From a virus, in IMG/VR virus record IMGVR_UViG_3300043015_000506, positions 1 through 21,196 of that record: 21,196 nt of DNA; one strand, 5' to 3'. Made by a program: the position numbers and the translations under genes. Below, one piece after another: positions 1 through 6,887 of this stretch (position 1 is its first letter; every line of letters starts with the position of its first letter). The notes beneath the pieces are model-generated. The model searched no databases and was not told where the DNA came from. It worked only from the letters and a program-made list of their open reading frames with translations.

Positions 1-663
1 GGCAGCTTTAACAATTGCGATTGCTTCTTTCTTTTCGGCTGAAGCTAATTGAGAACCACCTGCTTTCTTTAATGAAATCTTTTCGTTGAAGTCAGAAGAT
101 GCAATATCCGTCTTTGGAGTTTTATTCCTTGCGCCAGATTCTTTCCATATAGGACCAAGACTTACTGAACCAATACCACGACCAGTTTGAACTAACTGTT
201 TGGCAGATAAACCTTTCTTAAAGTTTTCGGCAATTGTAAATGATTGTTCTGAGTACTTATCCCAATATTTCATTGCGACTTCTTCTGTCGCAGGATCTGT
301 ACTTACACCATTTAATTTATTATAAGCAAATACAATAAGGTCTTCCCACTCTGCACCAGAAGGAATACCTCCTCCTTCTTTATAATGAGTGAAGGCAGAT
401 GACTTATAGCCTTGTCCGCCTTTTAATCGAATAACCTTTCCATCAGGTCCTTTAATAAATTTCTCAATTTCACCAGTTTCTTTACCTACTGAAACTTCGA
501 CTTTACCGCCTGATACTATTTCAAATACATCACCCTTAGTATAACCAAGTTTGCCTAGTTCAGCAAAGTCGGTACCTTTCCAAACAACCTTATGACCAAT
601 TACATAGTCGGGTTTCATTAGAGAAGCTTCATTGATAGAAGCAAATGTTTTAAATCTGCGCAT
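1..663 (-). CDS. Unknown late phage protein, PD-(D/E)xK nuclease-like motifs (3' part cut off)
   Basis: The frame is open from an ATG at 663 to the left edge (221 codons seen), so the C-terminus is missing. The N-terminus MRRFKTFASINEA is of a kind often seen in T4-like late proteins. Visible in order are a small Lys/Gly-rich beta region (residues about 45-82), a helix with GAEWEDLIVFAYN (103-115), and then TPKTDI (182-187) followed by KISLKK (195-200) and GSQL (203-206). The E-W-E helix, the Asp of KTDI and the S-L-K triplet are spaced as in PD-(D/E)xK restriction-like nucleases, with Ser replacing the usual Asp/Glu. This is motif reading, not a proven homology. A perfect T4-type late box lies 34 nt upstream, so it is probably a late gene, separate from the early gp41 operon that ends at 715. 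The ribosome site is weak (AGG). Confidence 0.75.
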   Translation of the reverse strand, partial: MRRFKTFASINEASLMKPDYVIGHKVVWKGTDFAELGKLGYTKGDVFEIVSGGKVEVSVGKETGEIEKFIKGPDGKVIRLKGGQGYKSSAFTHYKEGGGIPSGAEWEDLIVFAYNKLNGVSTDPATEEVAMKYWDKYSEQSFTIAENFKKGLSAKQLVQTGRGIGSVSLGPIWKESGARNKTPKTDIASSDFNEKISLKKAGGSQLASAEKKEAIAIVKAA

Positions 664-697
664 AAATAACCTGTGTTAAATCTAGTGTACTTTAGTT

Positions 698-705
698 TAT
701 TTATA
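698..705 (-). promoter_or_regulatory. T4-type late promoter TATAAATA
   Basis: The minus strand reads TATAAATA exactly, the T4 late promoter -10 box recognised by gp55 with gp33 and the sliding clamp. It lies 34 nt before the ATG at 663 and just past the stop codon of gp41, so it starts a new late transcript. No -35 element is expected for this class. Confidence 0.8.
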
Positions 706-714
706 CAGATAAGT

Positions 715-2157
715 CTATCTAAGTTCTACATCTCCAAAGACATTTTTACCAGGTTTACGTTTATTTAGCCTAAGGCCAATATCGGTCTTGTCAAATACAG
801 GACCATCATCATAATTCTGTTTCTTTCCCGGCGATTGACCACCTCCAGGACCGTCAAGATTTATATTGCTCTGAGCCGATTCTTCCAACTCATAAATCTT
901 CATCTTTGCTCTTTCGATACCAACTAGGAATCTTCGATAATAACTGATGTCTCCCCAACGATTCTTCAACTGTTTAATCATCAGTTGATTCATTTCGTCA
1001 AGGTATTCAGAACTAACAAGACCAAAGATTGCATCTGCCGTATGAGTAATACCCATAGATTCAGAAGTATTTGTTAAGTCAACATCAGAGTTACCATAAG
1101 CGTCTCTGTTATATTGAGAAGATGTAACGATTGCACAATTGTATTCCATTGCCAATCCACGAACTTCTTCTGCGATTGATTTAACTAAAGTATAACTGTT
1201 TGCCGCTGCTGCACCTTTAACTCGAGAGGAAGAACAAATATTCAGGTAATCTAAAAAGATAACATCAGGACTGAAGTTCTTTTTAAGTTTGAGTTCATTC
1301 AGCAAATGTCTGAAATGACCACTATGTGCAGAGCCTGTTGGAAATTCTTTAATAACCAACTTACCTGTTGTCTTTGTTTTGTAACGAGCCATTCTTTTTT
1401 CAAATACATCACGAGGTACTTCAGCAACTTCGTCCAAAGTAATATCCATAATGTTTGCGTCAATGCGACGGCCGATTTCTTCAGCAGCCATTTCCATTGT
1501 AATATACAGAACATTCTTTCCATACATCAAATGATTTGCTGCCATGTGACATTTAAGTAAAGACTTACCACCACCTGTTGTTGCCAACAAGACAGTCATA
1601 GATTTACGAGGTATGCCACCTTTTGTAATTTTGTTAAGGATGTCAATATCAAATGGAATCCTTTCTTCTTTGCGATGATAATGTTCATAACGATCGTCAA
1701 CATCTTCAAGGAAATCATGACCTACTGATTGGTCAAAACTGATACCTAAACTATCAGATAGCAACCTTGGTATTTCACCTTTTCCTTGGTCAGTATTTTG
1801 TCCGTCAAGAATAAGGATTGACTTTCGGATACTATTATATAAATCTTTATCTTGACAAAACTTTTCCGTTTCATCAATTAAAAATTCTATATTGGTATCT
1901 TTATCAATAGTCATTTCACTAACTAATTGATGAACACCTTGATATGTATCTTCAGTCAGATCCTTTCTTTTATCAACAGCAATCTTTAAAGCTTCAAGAG
2001 AAGGCGGCTCCTTGTACTTTTCTAGGTACTCGGAAGCCGTCTCAAATACTTTACGAAGAACGGTATCATCAAAGTAATCTTCTTTAAGATAAGGATATAC
2101 CTTTCGGCAATAGTCCTCATTCAGAATCAGATTCGATAGTATCGTCTTCTCGAGCAT
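715..2157 (-). CDS. 41: Replicative DNA helicase, gp41/DnaB family
   Basis: Hexameric 5'-3' helicase that unwinds the phage replication fork on the lagging strand and works with primase and the gp59 loader. From the chosen start (480 aa) there is an N-terminal helical domain (about 1-150) and a RecA-fold motor: Walker A TTGGGKS near residue 195, the LYITMEMA segment near 220, Walker B PDVIFLDYLN near 300, and a following SSQYNRDAYGNSD segment. The layout and LYI(T/S)MEMA match T4 gp41. An ATG at 2172 is in frame, but GGAGG (2164-2168) sits inside that extension, 6 nt before the ATG at 2157, so 2157 is preferred. The gene overlaps the end of uvsX by 41 bp, implying translational coupling. It is the last gene of the early replication operon. 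Confidence 0.95.
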   Translation of the reverse strand: MLEKTILSNLILNEDYCRKVYPYLKEDYFDDTVLRKVFETASEYLEKYKEPPSLEALKIAVDKRKDLTEDTYQGVHQLVSEMTIDKDTNIEFLIDETEKFCQDKDLYNSIRKSILILDGQNTDQGKGEIPRLLSDSLGISFDQSVGHDFLEDVDDRYEHYHRKEERIPFDIDILNKITKGGIPRKSMTVLLATTGGGKSLLKCHMAANHLMYGKNVLYITMEMAAEEIGRRIDANIMDITLDEVAEVPRDVFEKRMARYKTKTTGKLVIKEFPTGSAHSGHFRHLLNELKLKKNFSPDVIFLDYLNICSSSRVKGAAAANSYTLVKSIAEEVRGLAMEYNCAIVTSSQYNRDAYGNSDVDLTNTSESMGITHTADAIFGLVSSEYLDEMNQLMIKQLKNRWGDISYYRRFLVGIERAKMKIYELEESAQSNINLDGPGGGQSPGKKQNYDDGPVFDKTDIGLRLNKRKPGKNVFGDVELR

Positions 2158-3181
2158 CATTTCCCTCCACATTAGTCAGCTTGTACTTTCTTTCAACAAA
2201 TTTATTAAATGAATCGTTTTGGATTAGGTCTTGGAAGAAACTATCATCTTCTTCAATATCCTTTCCTCTACGTTTCGGTTCAATAATTTCACCAGTTTCA
2301 AGGTCAGTCAAATTATACCATCCTTGTGTTGCCTTTGTAATATGACCGGATTCAATCGCAAGATCCATTAAGGAACTCCACTTTTGAATACCTGAATCAT
2401 ATAATACTTTAAACGGCAGCTTTGCTTTTTCTTTTACGTATCTTGACTTTTCAATATTGATAGTAAATTTCCAACCTGCTAGGTCAGTACCATCTTTCTC
2501 TTGGGCCTTAGATATAATAAAGATTTGATTCGCAGAATAGTAAATACCTGTACCACCTGAAATAATGTTCTTAGGAAATAACCCAATCTCTTTATATGTA
2601 TGGTTAACTGCGATACAAGGAATATCCTTTGTAGTCAGTTTAGGTGTAATGATTCTGAACAATGACTTGAGTGCTTTTGCTCTCGACATATCCGCTACTG
2701 ATTTTTCATTCATAGCATCCTCAACTTCTTTCTTCGAAGCAAGGTTACCGATTGAGTCAATCATTAGGAATACATTGTCACCTTTCGATACTTCGTCCAA
2801 TCTTTTTGTAATATCAAACTTTAGTTGTTCAACATCTTCAATTGGAATGTGAAGTACTCTTGTTGTATCAATATCAAAAGATTCTAAATACTCAGGTGTA
2901 ATACCATATTCAGAATCGTATAACAAAGCAACACCTTTCGGGTACTTTTTCAAATAAGCCTTCATACAATATAAGCCGAGCAAAGTTTTGAAACTTTTTG
3001 ATTCTCCTGCTACAACTGTAAGACCTGGGATAAGACCACCTTTCAACGAACCACTAAATGCAATATTTACAATAGGTAGTTCTGTTTGAATAGGATCCTT
3101 ATCTTTAAAGAAAGCAGAATCAGATAGAGCAGATGCCTGCTTTATTGACCCAGCTTTTAACATTTTATCGAGTAAACTCAT
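2117..3181 (-). CDS. uvsX: UvsX recombinase (RecA/Rad51 family)
   Basis: Strand-exchange ATPase for phage recombination, repair and recombination-dependent replication. It loads on ssDNA covered by gp32. The protein (354 aa) follows T4 UvsX closely: N-terminal DKMLKAGS helix, Walker A GESKSFKT at 59-66 (GPSKSFKS in T4), LLYDSEYGITPEYL near 87-99, Walker B FLMIDSIGNLASKKE near 138-152, then DMSRAKALKSLFRIITPKL and CIAVNHTY, and an acidic C-terminus. A GTG at 3193 is in frame, but GGAG at 3188-3191 is 6 nt before the ATG at 3181, which gives MSLLDKML like the T4 start, so 3181 is used. It follows the 94 aa gene almost directly and overlaps gp41. Confidence 0.96.
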   Translation of the reverse strand: MSLLDKMLKAGSIKQASALSDSAFFKDKDPIQTELPIVNIAFSGSLKGGLIPGLTVVAGESKSFKTLLGLYCMKAYLKKYPKGVALLYDSEYGITPEYLESFDIDTTRVLHIPIEDVEQLKFDITKRLDEVSKGDNVFLMIDSIGNLASKKEVEDAMNEKSVADMSRAKALKSLFRIITPKLTTKDIPCIAVNHTYKEIGLFPKNIISGGTGIYYSANQIFIISKAQEKDGTDLAGWKFTINIEKSRYVKEKAKLPFKVLYDSGIQKWSSLMDLAIESGHITKATQGWYNLTDLETGEIIEPKRRGKDIEEDDSFFQDLIQNDSFNKFVERKYKLTNVEGNDAREDDTIESDSE

Positions 3182-3182
3182 T

Positions 3183-3467
3183 TTATTCTCCACTTAAAAT
3201 TTGATGTAACTTATCGGCAAACGCATCAAGTTTCTCATATCGGTTTGGCCAATATATGTAATCCTTTTCTGGGTTAGCTTTTAAGTTGTTCAATAACGGT
3301 ACGACCGCATCATATAGTAATTGAGCCTTAGCAGCGTTCTGTTCAGCAGAAGCAGATGTTGTTTCAACCTGTTCCTTTGCTTGTTGAACTACTTCCAATT
3401 CATCGGCGTCAACAGCAGTAAAACCAAAATCAAAATCAAGTATAGTGGTTTCTTTTTCTATAGACAT
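3183..3467 (-). CDS. Small conserved T4-like phage protein between gp32 and uvsX
   Basis: This 94 aa protein has no function known to me. An acidic N-terminal part (TTILDFDFGFTAVDADELE) leads into a helical Ala/Gln-rich stretch (about 25-55) and a conserved-looking C-terminal part with VVPLLNNLKANPEKDYIYWPNR (about 55-77). I recall related small genes before uvsX in marine T4-like phages. That position suggests a helper role in replication or recombination, which is inference. AAGGAG sits 5 nt before the ATG. That ribosome site lies just after the T-run of the gp32 terminator, so the gene is read only by transcripts that pass the terminator. Confidence 0.85.
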   Translation of the reverse strand: MSIEKETTILDFDFGFTAVDADELEVVQQAKEQVETTSASAEQNAAKAQLLYDAVVPLLNNLKANPEKDYIYWPNRYEKLDAFADKLHQILSGE

Positions 3468-3478
3468 ATAATCTCCTT

Positions 3479-3506
3479 AAAAAAGGAGGGCACCGAAGTA
3501 CCCTCC
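3479..3506 (-). terminator. Strong rho-independent terminator with UUCG tetraloop after gp32
   Basis: On the minus strand GGAGGGTAC and GTGCCCTCC form a 9-bp stem (one G-U pair) closed by a C(UUCG)G tetraloop and followed by six T residues (3479-3484). It starts 10 nt past the gp32 stop. It would let gp32 be made in excess over uvsX and gp41 downstream, with read-through for the rest. Confidence 0.9.
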
Positions 3507-3515
3507 GTGCTGTTA

Positions 3516-4439
3516 TTAACTACGTGCCAATTCCTTAAAGATACTAAGGTCATCATCATCACTAGCGGTTGAGCCTACATTAGGTTCAGCCGTTGCCATT
3601 ACTGGTTCAGCTGTATCGTTGGACATATCAGATAAATCCAATTCATCAGCAGTTTCAGTTACCGGTGCAGAAGCAGTCGGTTCATCATTTTGTAAATCAA
3701 GAACACGATAGAGTTTAGTTTTCAACTCGGAATATGACTTGAAGTTCTTTTCAGAAACAATTTCTTCGAGAGAATGTTGTTCTCCCCAAATTCTTTCCAA
3801 CTCAGCATCGTCTTCAGACAATGGTGAAGCAGGGTCGAACTCAGACTTGTCATAGTTAGGATAACCTTCAAACTGTCTGATTTTGAGACGGAAGTTTGCT
3901 CCTTCCCATAGGTCAAACGGATTTACTGGATCCTCATCTTCAAAAGTTGGATTCATTAAATCATTCAACTTATCAAAGATTTTCTTACCGAATTGATAAA
4001 GGAATACTTTACCTTCGTTTTCAGGATTGCCTGAATCTTTAACGATATAGACATTAGCAGTATACTTGAGCCTGCGCTTTTGCTTACGTGCTTGGTCTTT
4101 ATCAGATTCAACTCCACTATTCCACAGTTTAGAATTAAACTCAGAAACAGGATCATCCTGGTTCAATGTGGTTAGTGAATTTTCGATATACCATAAACCT
4201 GTAGGTCCTTGGAATCCATGATCCCACAACCTTACGAAAGGCATTTCTTCACCTTGAGGTGCAGGCAAGAAACGGATTACTGCGAATCCATTACCAGCTT
4301 TGTCTCTCGTTGGTTTCCAAAATTTTCCTGCGTTAGGGTCTTGGTATGATTTTGAAGATATCTTTTCAAGTTGAGAGTTCAACTTATCCAAGGTCTTCGT
4401 GCGATTCTTCTTCAGAGAAGAGAAGTCTGTTAGTGCCAT
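3516..4439 (-). CDS. 32: Single-stranded DNA-binding protein gp32
   Basis: Cooperative ssDNA-binding protein of the phage fork (307 aa; T4 gp32 is of similar size). The N-terminal basic segment KKNRTKTLDKLNSQLEKI is the cooperativity region. The core includes GFAVIRFLPAP (51-61), the LWDHGFQGPTGLWYIEN block (71-87) and YTANVYIVKDSG. The C-terminus is an acidic low-complexity tail ending in SDDDDLSIFKELARS, as in T4, where the tail docks gp59, UvsX and polymerase. The zinc ligands of T4 gp32 are mostly gone: the His of DHGF (H74) is kept, but the first Cys position is Ser88 and the CPVC motif reads DPVS (96-99). The ribosome site is AAGGAG. It lies between a leader with a tandem repeat and a UUCG terminator, and a promoter inside gp59 may serve it specifically. 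Confidence 0.96.
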   Translation of the reverse strand: MALTDFSSLKKNRTKTLDKLNSQLEKISSKSYQDPNAGKFWKPTRDKAGNGFAVIRFLPAPQGEEMPFVRLWDHGFQGPTGLWYIENSLTTLNQDDPVSEFNSKLWNSGVESDKDQARKQKRRLKYTANVYIVKDSGNPENEGKVFLYQFGKKIFDKLNDLMNPTFEDEDPVNPFDLWEGANFRLKIRQFEGYPNYDKSEFDPASPLSEDDAELERIWGEQHSLEEIVSEKNFKSYSELKTKLYRVLDLQNDEPTASAPVTETADELDLSDMSNDTAEPVMATAEPNVGSTASDDDDLSIFKELARS

Positions 4440-4450
4440 AATTTTTCTCC

Positions 4451-4470
4451 TTATATAGCGTTATATAGCG
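4451..4470 (-). repeat. Tandem 10-bp repeat in the gp32 leader
   Basis: Two exact copies of CGCTATATAA (minus strand) lie side by side between gp59 and gp32 and run into the gp32 ribosome site (AAGGAG). In RNA the two UAUAUA blocks could pair as a weak 6-bp hairpin with loop ACGC. T4 gp32 represses its own translation by binding an AU-rich leader, so this repeat is a candidate operator, by inference. Confidence 0.6.
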
Positions 4471-4475
4471 TAGTA

Positions 4476-5081
4476 TTAAATATCAAACCGTTCCTTGACC
4501 ATTGTCTTAAAACGATTTGGTTCAAACTCCAAGAAAGGTTTATACTTTCTGGATTTGTCTATTATATCAAAACTAACATGTTTGTCAACTATTTTCTCAC
4601 TCCAGTACGAAAATATATTCGCCATGAAAGCTAAAATAGTAAACGTCTCAAGACTAATCTTCTTTTGTAATAACAATGTCATCACAAGAGGATGTTGTCC
4701 ATCGACTGATATAAAGTTTCGCTTGTATTCATCATTAAGATGAGCAAGCTCGGATTTGAAGACATAACCTAATGATTCTATCTTTTTCCTCCAATTCATA
4801 TATCTGGCTTCGCCTTCGCTGTCAAGCAAATCGCGTACCCAGATGTTTTTATTTATTAAAAGATTACTTAAAATGAGTCCTTGAACATCATCTTTTTTCG
4901 CTAATTTTGCGAATGAATAGGCATCGTTTCGAGACATAAATGTTTCGTAATTTGCACGTACCTTTCCATTGTATTTAAAGTAATCGTAATTGTCCGTTGT
5001 AAAATGTTTTTTCAATGCTAAGAATTTAACATAAGCATTAAAACTATCATCACTTGCTAAAGTCTGTGATATCTTGTTCAT
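4476..5081 (-). CDS. 59: Helicase loader gp59
   Basis: Loads gp41 helicase onto gp32-coated fork DNA. This 201 aa all-helical protein resembles T4 gp59 in length and in segments such as YDYFKYNGKVRAN near residue 32 (T4 has a KYDVIKYNW stretch), the mid-protein LILSNLLINKNIWVRDL, and KKISLETFTILAFMANI near 139-155 (T4 NIISFETFILL). Its place between gp33 and gp32 is the T4 gene order, which strengthens the call. The ATG at 5081 lies inside the 3' end of the gp33 gene (32-bp overlap), with an AAGGA site very close to it. A consensus promoter for gp32 appears embedded near codons 165-174. Confidence 0.9.
   Translation of the reverse strand: MNKISQTLASDDSFNAYVKFLALKKHFTTDNYDYFKYNGKVRANYETFMSRNDAYSFAKLAKKDDVQGLILSNLLINKNIWVRDLLDSEGEARYMNWRKKIESLGYVFKSELAHLNDEYKRNFISVDGQHPLVMTLLLQKKISLETFTILAFMANIFSYWSEKIVDKHVSFDIIDKSRKYKPFLEFEPNRFKTMVKERFDI
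4561..4588 (-). promoter_or_regulatory. Candidate internal sigma-70 promoter for gp32
   Basis: The minus strand has TTGACA (4583-4588) and TATAAT (4561-4566) with a 16-bp spacer, inside the gp59 coding sequence. Both hexamers are perfect. Transcription would start near 4554 and read gp32 after a leader of roughly 115 nt. Being inside a gene, it could still be chance. Confidence 0.6.
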
Positions 5082-5325
5082 CTTCCTTCTTCACCATCTT
5101 TAAAGTAACTGCCTCAGTCCGAATCTTTTCTTTCAAGATAGAACTCTTCTTTACGATTTGAGCAATTGTTTCTATTTCAATTCCATTCTTCTCGGAGAAG
5201 TCGACTAAGGCGTCAATATATGGAACTCCTTTTGAAATATGTTTGCTTATTTCGTGATGGATTTTATCGGGTGTTAGAGCTACAACGGACATATCAGTTT
5301 TTTCCTTTGAATTCTTTTTTGTCAT
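5050..5325 (-). CDS. 33: Late transcription coactivator gp33
   Basis: T4 gp33 links RNA polymerase to the sliding clamp and, with gp55, opens late promoters. This 91 aa protein matches the T4 gp33 core: SKGVPYIDALVDFSEKNGIE (32-51) aligns with the T4 EFGMSYLEATTAFLEENSIP segment, followed by IAQIVKKSSILKEKIRTEA like T4 FIPSGIIEKIQSEA. The order gp33-gp59-gp32 is also as in T4. The basic N-terminus MTKKNSKEKTD precedes a second in-frame ATG at 5292. The near promoter (5337-5365) would start RNA only about 5 nt before the ATG at 5325, so proximal transcripts would be almost leaderless or use 5292. Transcripts from the far promoter carry AAGG (5331-5334) 5 nt before 5325. Confidence 0.85.
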   Translation of the reverse strand: MTKKNSKEKTDMSVVALTPDKIHHEISKHISKGVPYIDALVDFSEKNGIEIETIAQIVKKSSILKEKIRTEAVTLKMVKKEDEQDITDFSK

Positions 5326-5336
5326 GTATACCTTAT

Positions 5337-5365
5337 ATTATATACTAGTTAACTGCGTATGTCAA
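5337..5365 (-). promoter_or_regulatory. Consensus sigma-70 promoter, proximal, for gp33 operon
   Basis: Minus strand: TTGACA (5360-5365), 17-bp spacer, TATAAT (5337-5342). Both hexamers are perfect, preceded by AACTA as in other promoters of this window. The predicted start near 5330 is only about 5 nt from the gp33 ATG and downstream of its AAGG ribosome site. Confidence 0.85.
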
Positions 5366-5426
5366 TAGTTATTTTTGAAATGTATAATAAACCTGCTCAG
5401 CTGAAGTATTTCAACCGGACAAGTCT

Positions 5427-5455
5427 ATTATAACAAAGTTTTACTTAGATGTCAA
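5427..5455 (-). promoter_or_regulatory. Consensus sigma-70 promoter, distal, for gp33 operon
   Basis: Minus strand: TTGACA (5450-5455), 17-bp spacer, TATAAT (5427-5432). It lies 90 bp upstream of the proximal copy. The initially transcribed DNA holds TGAA-N4-TTCA (5402-5413) and the palindrome TCAGCTGA (5397-5404), either of which might be an operator. The 214-bp gap 5326-5539 otherwise holds only these signals. Confidence 0.85.
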
Positions 5456-5519
5456 TCTATTTATTAAGTTAACATGTGGACTTCGATTATGACCATTCAT
5501 GAGATTTATTCTTTGACAA

Positions 5520-5547
5520 AAGTATAACACCAAAAGTGTCTATACTT
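5520..5547 (-). terminator. Hairpin at the end of pcyX, probable terminator
   Basis: AAGTATA-ACAC and GTGT-TATACTT pair (11 bp, one bulged base at 5540) around the loop CAAAA. The hairpin includes the pcyX stop codon at 5540-5542. On the minus strand the stem is followed by a short T-rich run (CTTTTG). The run is weak, so termination may be partial. It separates the late bilin operon from the early replication promoters just downstream. Confidence 0.5.
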
Positions 5548-6235
5548 CTTCAAATAAAACATTCTCTACATATTGATTCTTGCGTTCTTCAGGTACACCC
5601 ATTGCGAGTATTGAAGAATGAAGCATCTTATTCATTTTCTGATTACGACAATATTTGTTCTGTGCTTCTTTTGTATTCAGACAATCTAATTTCTGATGAA
5701 CAGGATTTCCCATCTCTGAACAATAAAAAGTAACTAAGTTCAAAGCCATCTGACAAAGTTGGTCTGTTTCTAATCCTTCTCTTATTGAACCTGCGCCTAC
5801 AATATTTTCGGAAAAGATTTCTTTTGCCCAGTCAGGCATCTCTCTTGCTCTTGTCCAAGTTAGTTCTTCGGTTTCGTATTTAAACTTATCTAGGAATACA
5901 TGACCTCGGTCGTGAAGTGGAGAGTAATCGCAAAAGCAACCTGATATCTTTTTAGGATTAGCAACAATATCTAAACCAAAGATAGGAAGGTCAACATCAA
6001 ACTCAGGAAACACATTAATATGCATTAACCACAATTTGTTTTTACCTACAGGTTCAATTGTTTTTAAATGACATTTGCGAATAATGTCGTTTGACCAAAA
6101 GTGATCTTCCCAACCGTTTAAGTCTGCTGTGTGTTTAGGATTATCATAACGTTCCATATAGGAATCAAACACATTACAGATTTCCTCTGATAAATTTCTC
6201 AATCTATCAAAGAGAGGACTTTCAATTTTATTCAT
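5540..6235 (-). CDS. pcyX: PcyX-type ferredoxin-dependent bilin reductase
   Basis: Reduces biliverdin with electrons from ferredoxin. Phage PcyX is reported to make phycoerythrobilin although it is related to PcyA. The 231 aa protein has the family core: NGWEDHFW (40-47), IRKCHLK (52-58), WLMHINVFPEFDVDLPIFG (69-87), LDIVANPKKISGCFCDYSP (88-106). H72 and D89 are 17 apart and align with the PcyA catalytic pair His88/Asp105. The PcyA Glu76 position, in its HLE motif, is Lys58 here, allowing for a 2-residue insertion, which fits PcyX rather than true PcyA. The start is the ATG at 6235, which overlaps the heme oxygenase stop (ATGAATAA); a longer open frame to 6349 only shadows that gene. The two genes form a late operon. 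A ferredoxin from the host is presumably needed, as none is seen here. Confidence 0.88.
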   Translation of the reverse strand: MNKIESPLFDRLRNLSEEICNVFDSYMERYDNPKHTADLNGWEDHFWSNDIIRKCHLKTIEPVGKNKLWLMHINVFPEFDVDLPIFGLDIVANPKKISGCFCDYSPLHDRGHVFLDKFKYETEELTWTRAREMPDWAKEIFSENIVGAGSIREGLETDQLCQMALNLVTFYCSEMGNPVHQKLDCLNTKEAQNKYCRNQKMNKMLHSSILAMGVPEERKNQYVENVLFEEV

Positions 6236-6848
6236 TGTCTTCCCAACCGCCCATCTGTCTTGCCATCGCATAATTTTCTGGTTCGTAATCTTCTGCGTTG
6301 TTTCGATAGTTTTCCATGAGCTCGTGGAATAACCTTTCTGCATATTCAAAACATATCATTGCTTCGTCAGCCATTCCATCATGTAATAATTCTCTTACTT
6401 GTTTAATCAACTCTGCTCTGTTTTCAAATTCATACATAAGACCTGCGCCGGGAACATTTCTTTTAATGATTTGACCACCGTGAGCATCTCCAAAGTGTCT
6501 TACATACAAATGAGCAAGTAATGCTTCGTTATCACCATCTTCGAGAAGTTTATGAATATGTTTATTATATTCTATAACGGATTCAAAGTTTTCTTCAACT
6601 TCTTCTAAATCGTAAGTAGATTGTAATTCTGATAAATCTTCTTCAATTAAAGTTGACCTAAAGATAGGTTCTAATTCCATCGGTACTTCAACCGCTGATT
6701 CCAATACCATATAATTTTGTAATTGGGCGTGTAAATATTCTTGGTAAAGTTTAGGACTGATATTCCCAGAAAGTAACATATCGGCAAATTCAGTTCTTTC
6801 TGCGTTATCGTGGTGTTGCCTTGTTAGTTCTTTTAAATTGTTTGCCAT
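6228..6848 (-). CDS. ho1: Heme oxygenase (biliverdin-forming)
   Basis: Opens heme to biliverdin IX-alpha, CO and iron, using ferredoxin as electron donor. The 206 aa helical protein shows the proximal heme-ligand motif HxxAE (H13-D-N-A16-E17) and the distal glycine kink HFGDAHGGQ (118-126), equivalent to GDxxGGQ of known heme oxygenases. These two motifs make the call secure. GAGGAAAC gives a good ribosome site for the ATG at 6848. The stop overlaps the pcyX start by 8 nt, so product and consumer of biliverdin are made together. A perfect late box begins 40 nt upstream, so expression is expected late in infection. Phages with phycobilin genes usually carry such a pair, but a matching light-harvesting apparatus is absent from this window. 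Confidence 0.94.
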   Translation of the reverse strand: MANNLKELTRQHHDNAERTEFADMLLSGNISPKLYQEYLHAQLQNYMVLESAVEVPMELEPIFRSTLIEEDLSELQSTYDLEEVEENFESVIEYNKHIHKLLEDGDNEALLAHLYVRHFGDAHGGQIIKRNVPGAGLMYEFENRAELIKQVRELLHDGMADEAMICFEYAERLFHELMENYRNNAEDYEPENYAMARQMGGWEDNE

Positions 6849-6887
6849 TTCGTTTCCTCATGATTTAATTCATTTTGTATATGAAAG

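Noticed and set aside
5513-5546. TTGACA at 5513 with TATACT at 5541, plus strand
   Set aside because: The spacer is 22 bp and no plus-strand gene follows; it is part of the hairpin region.
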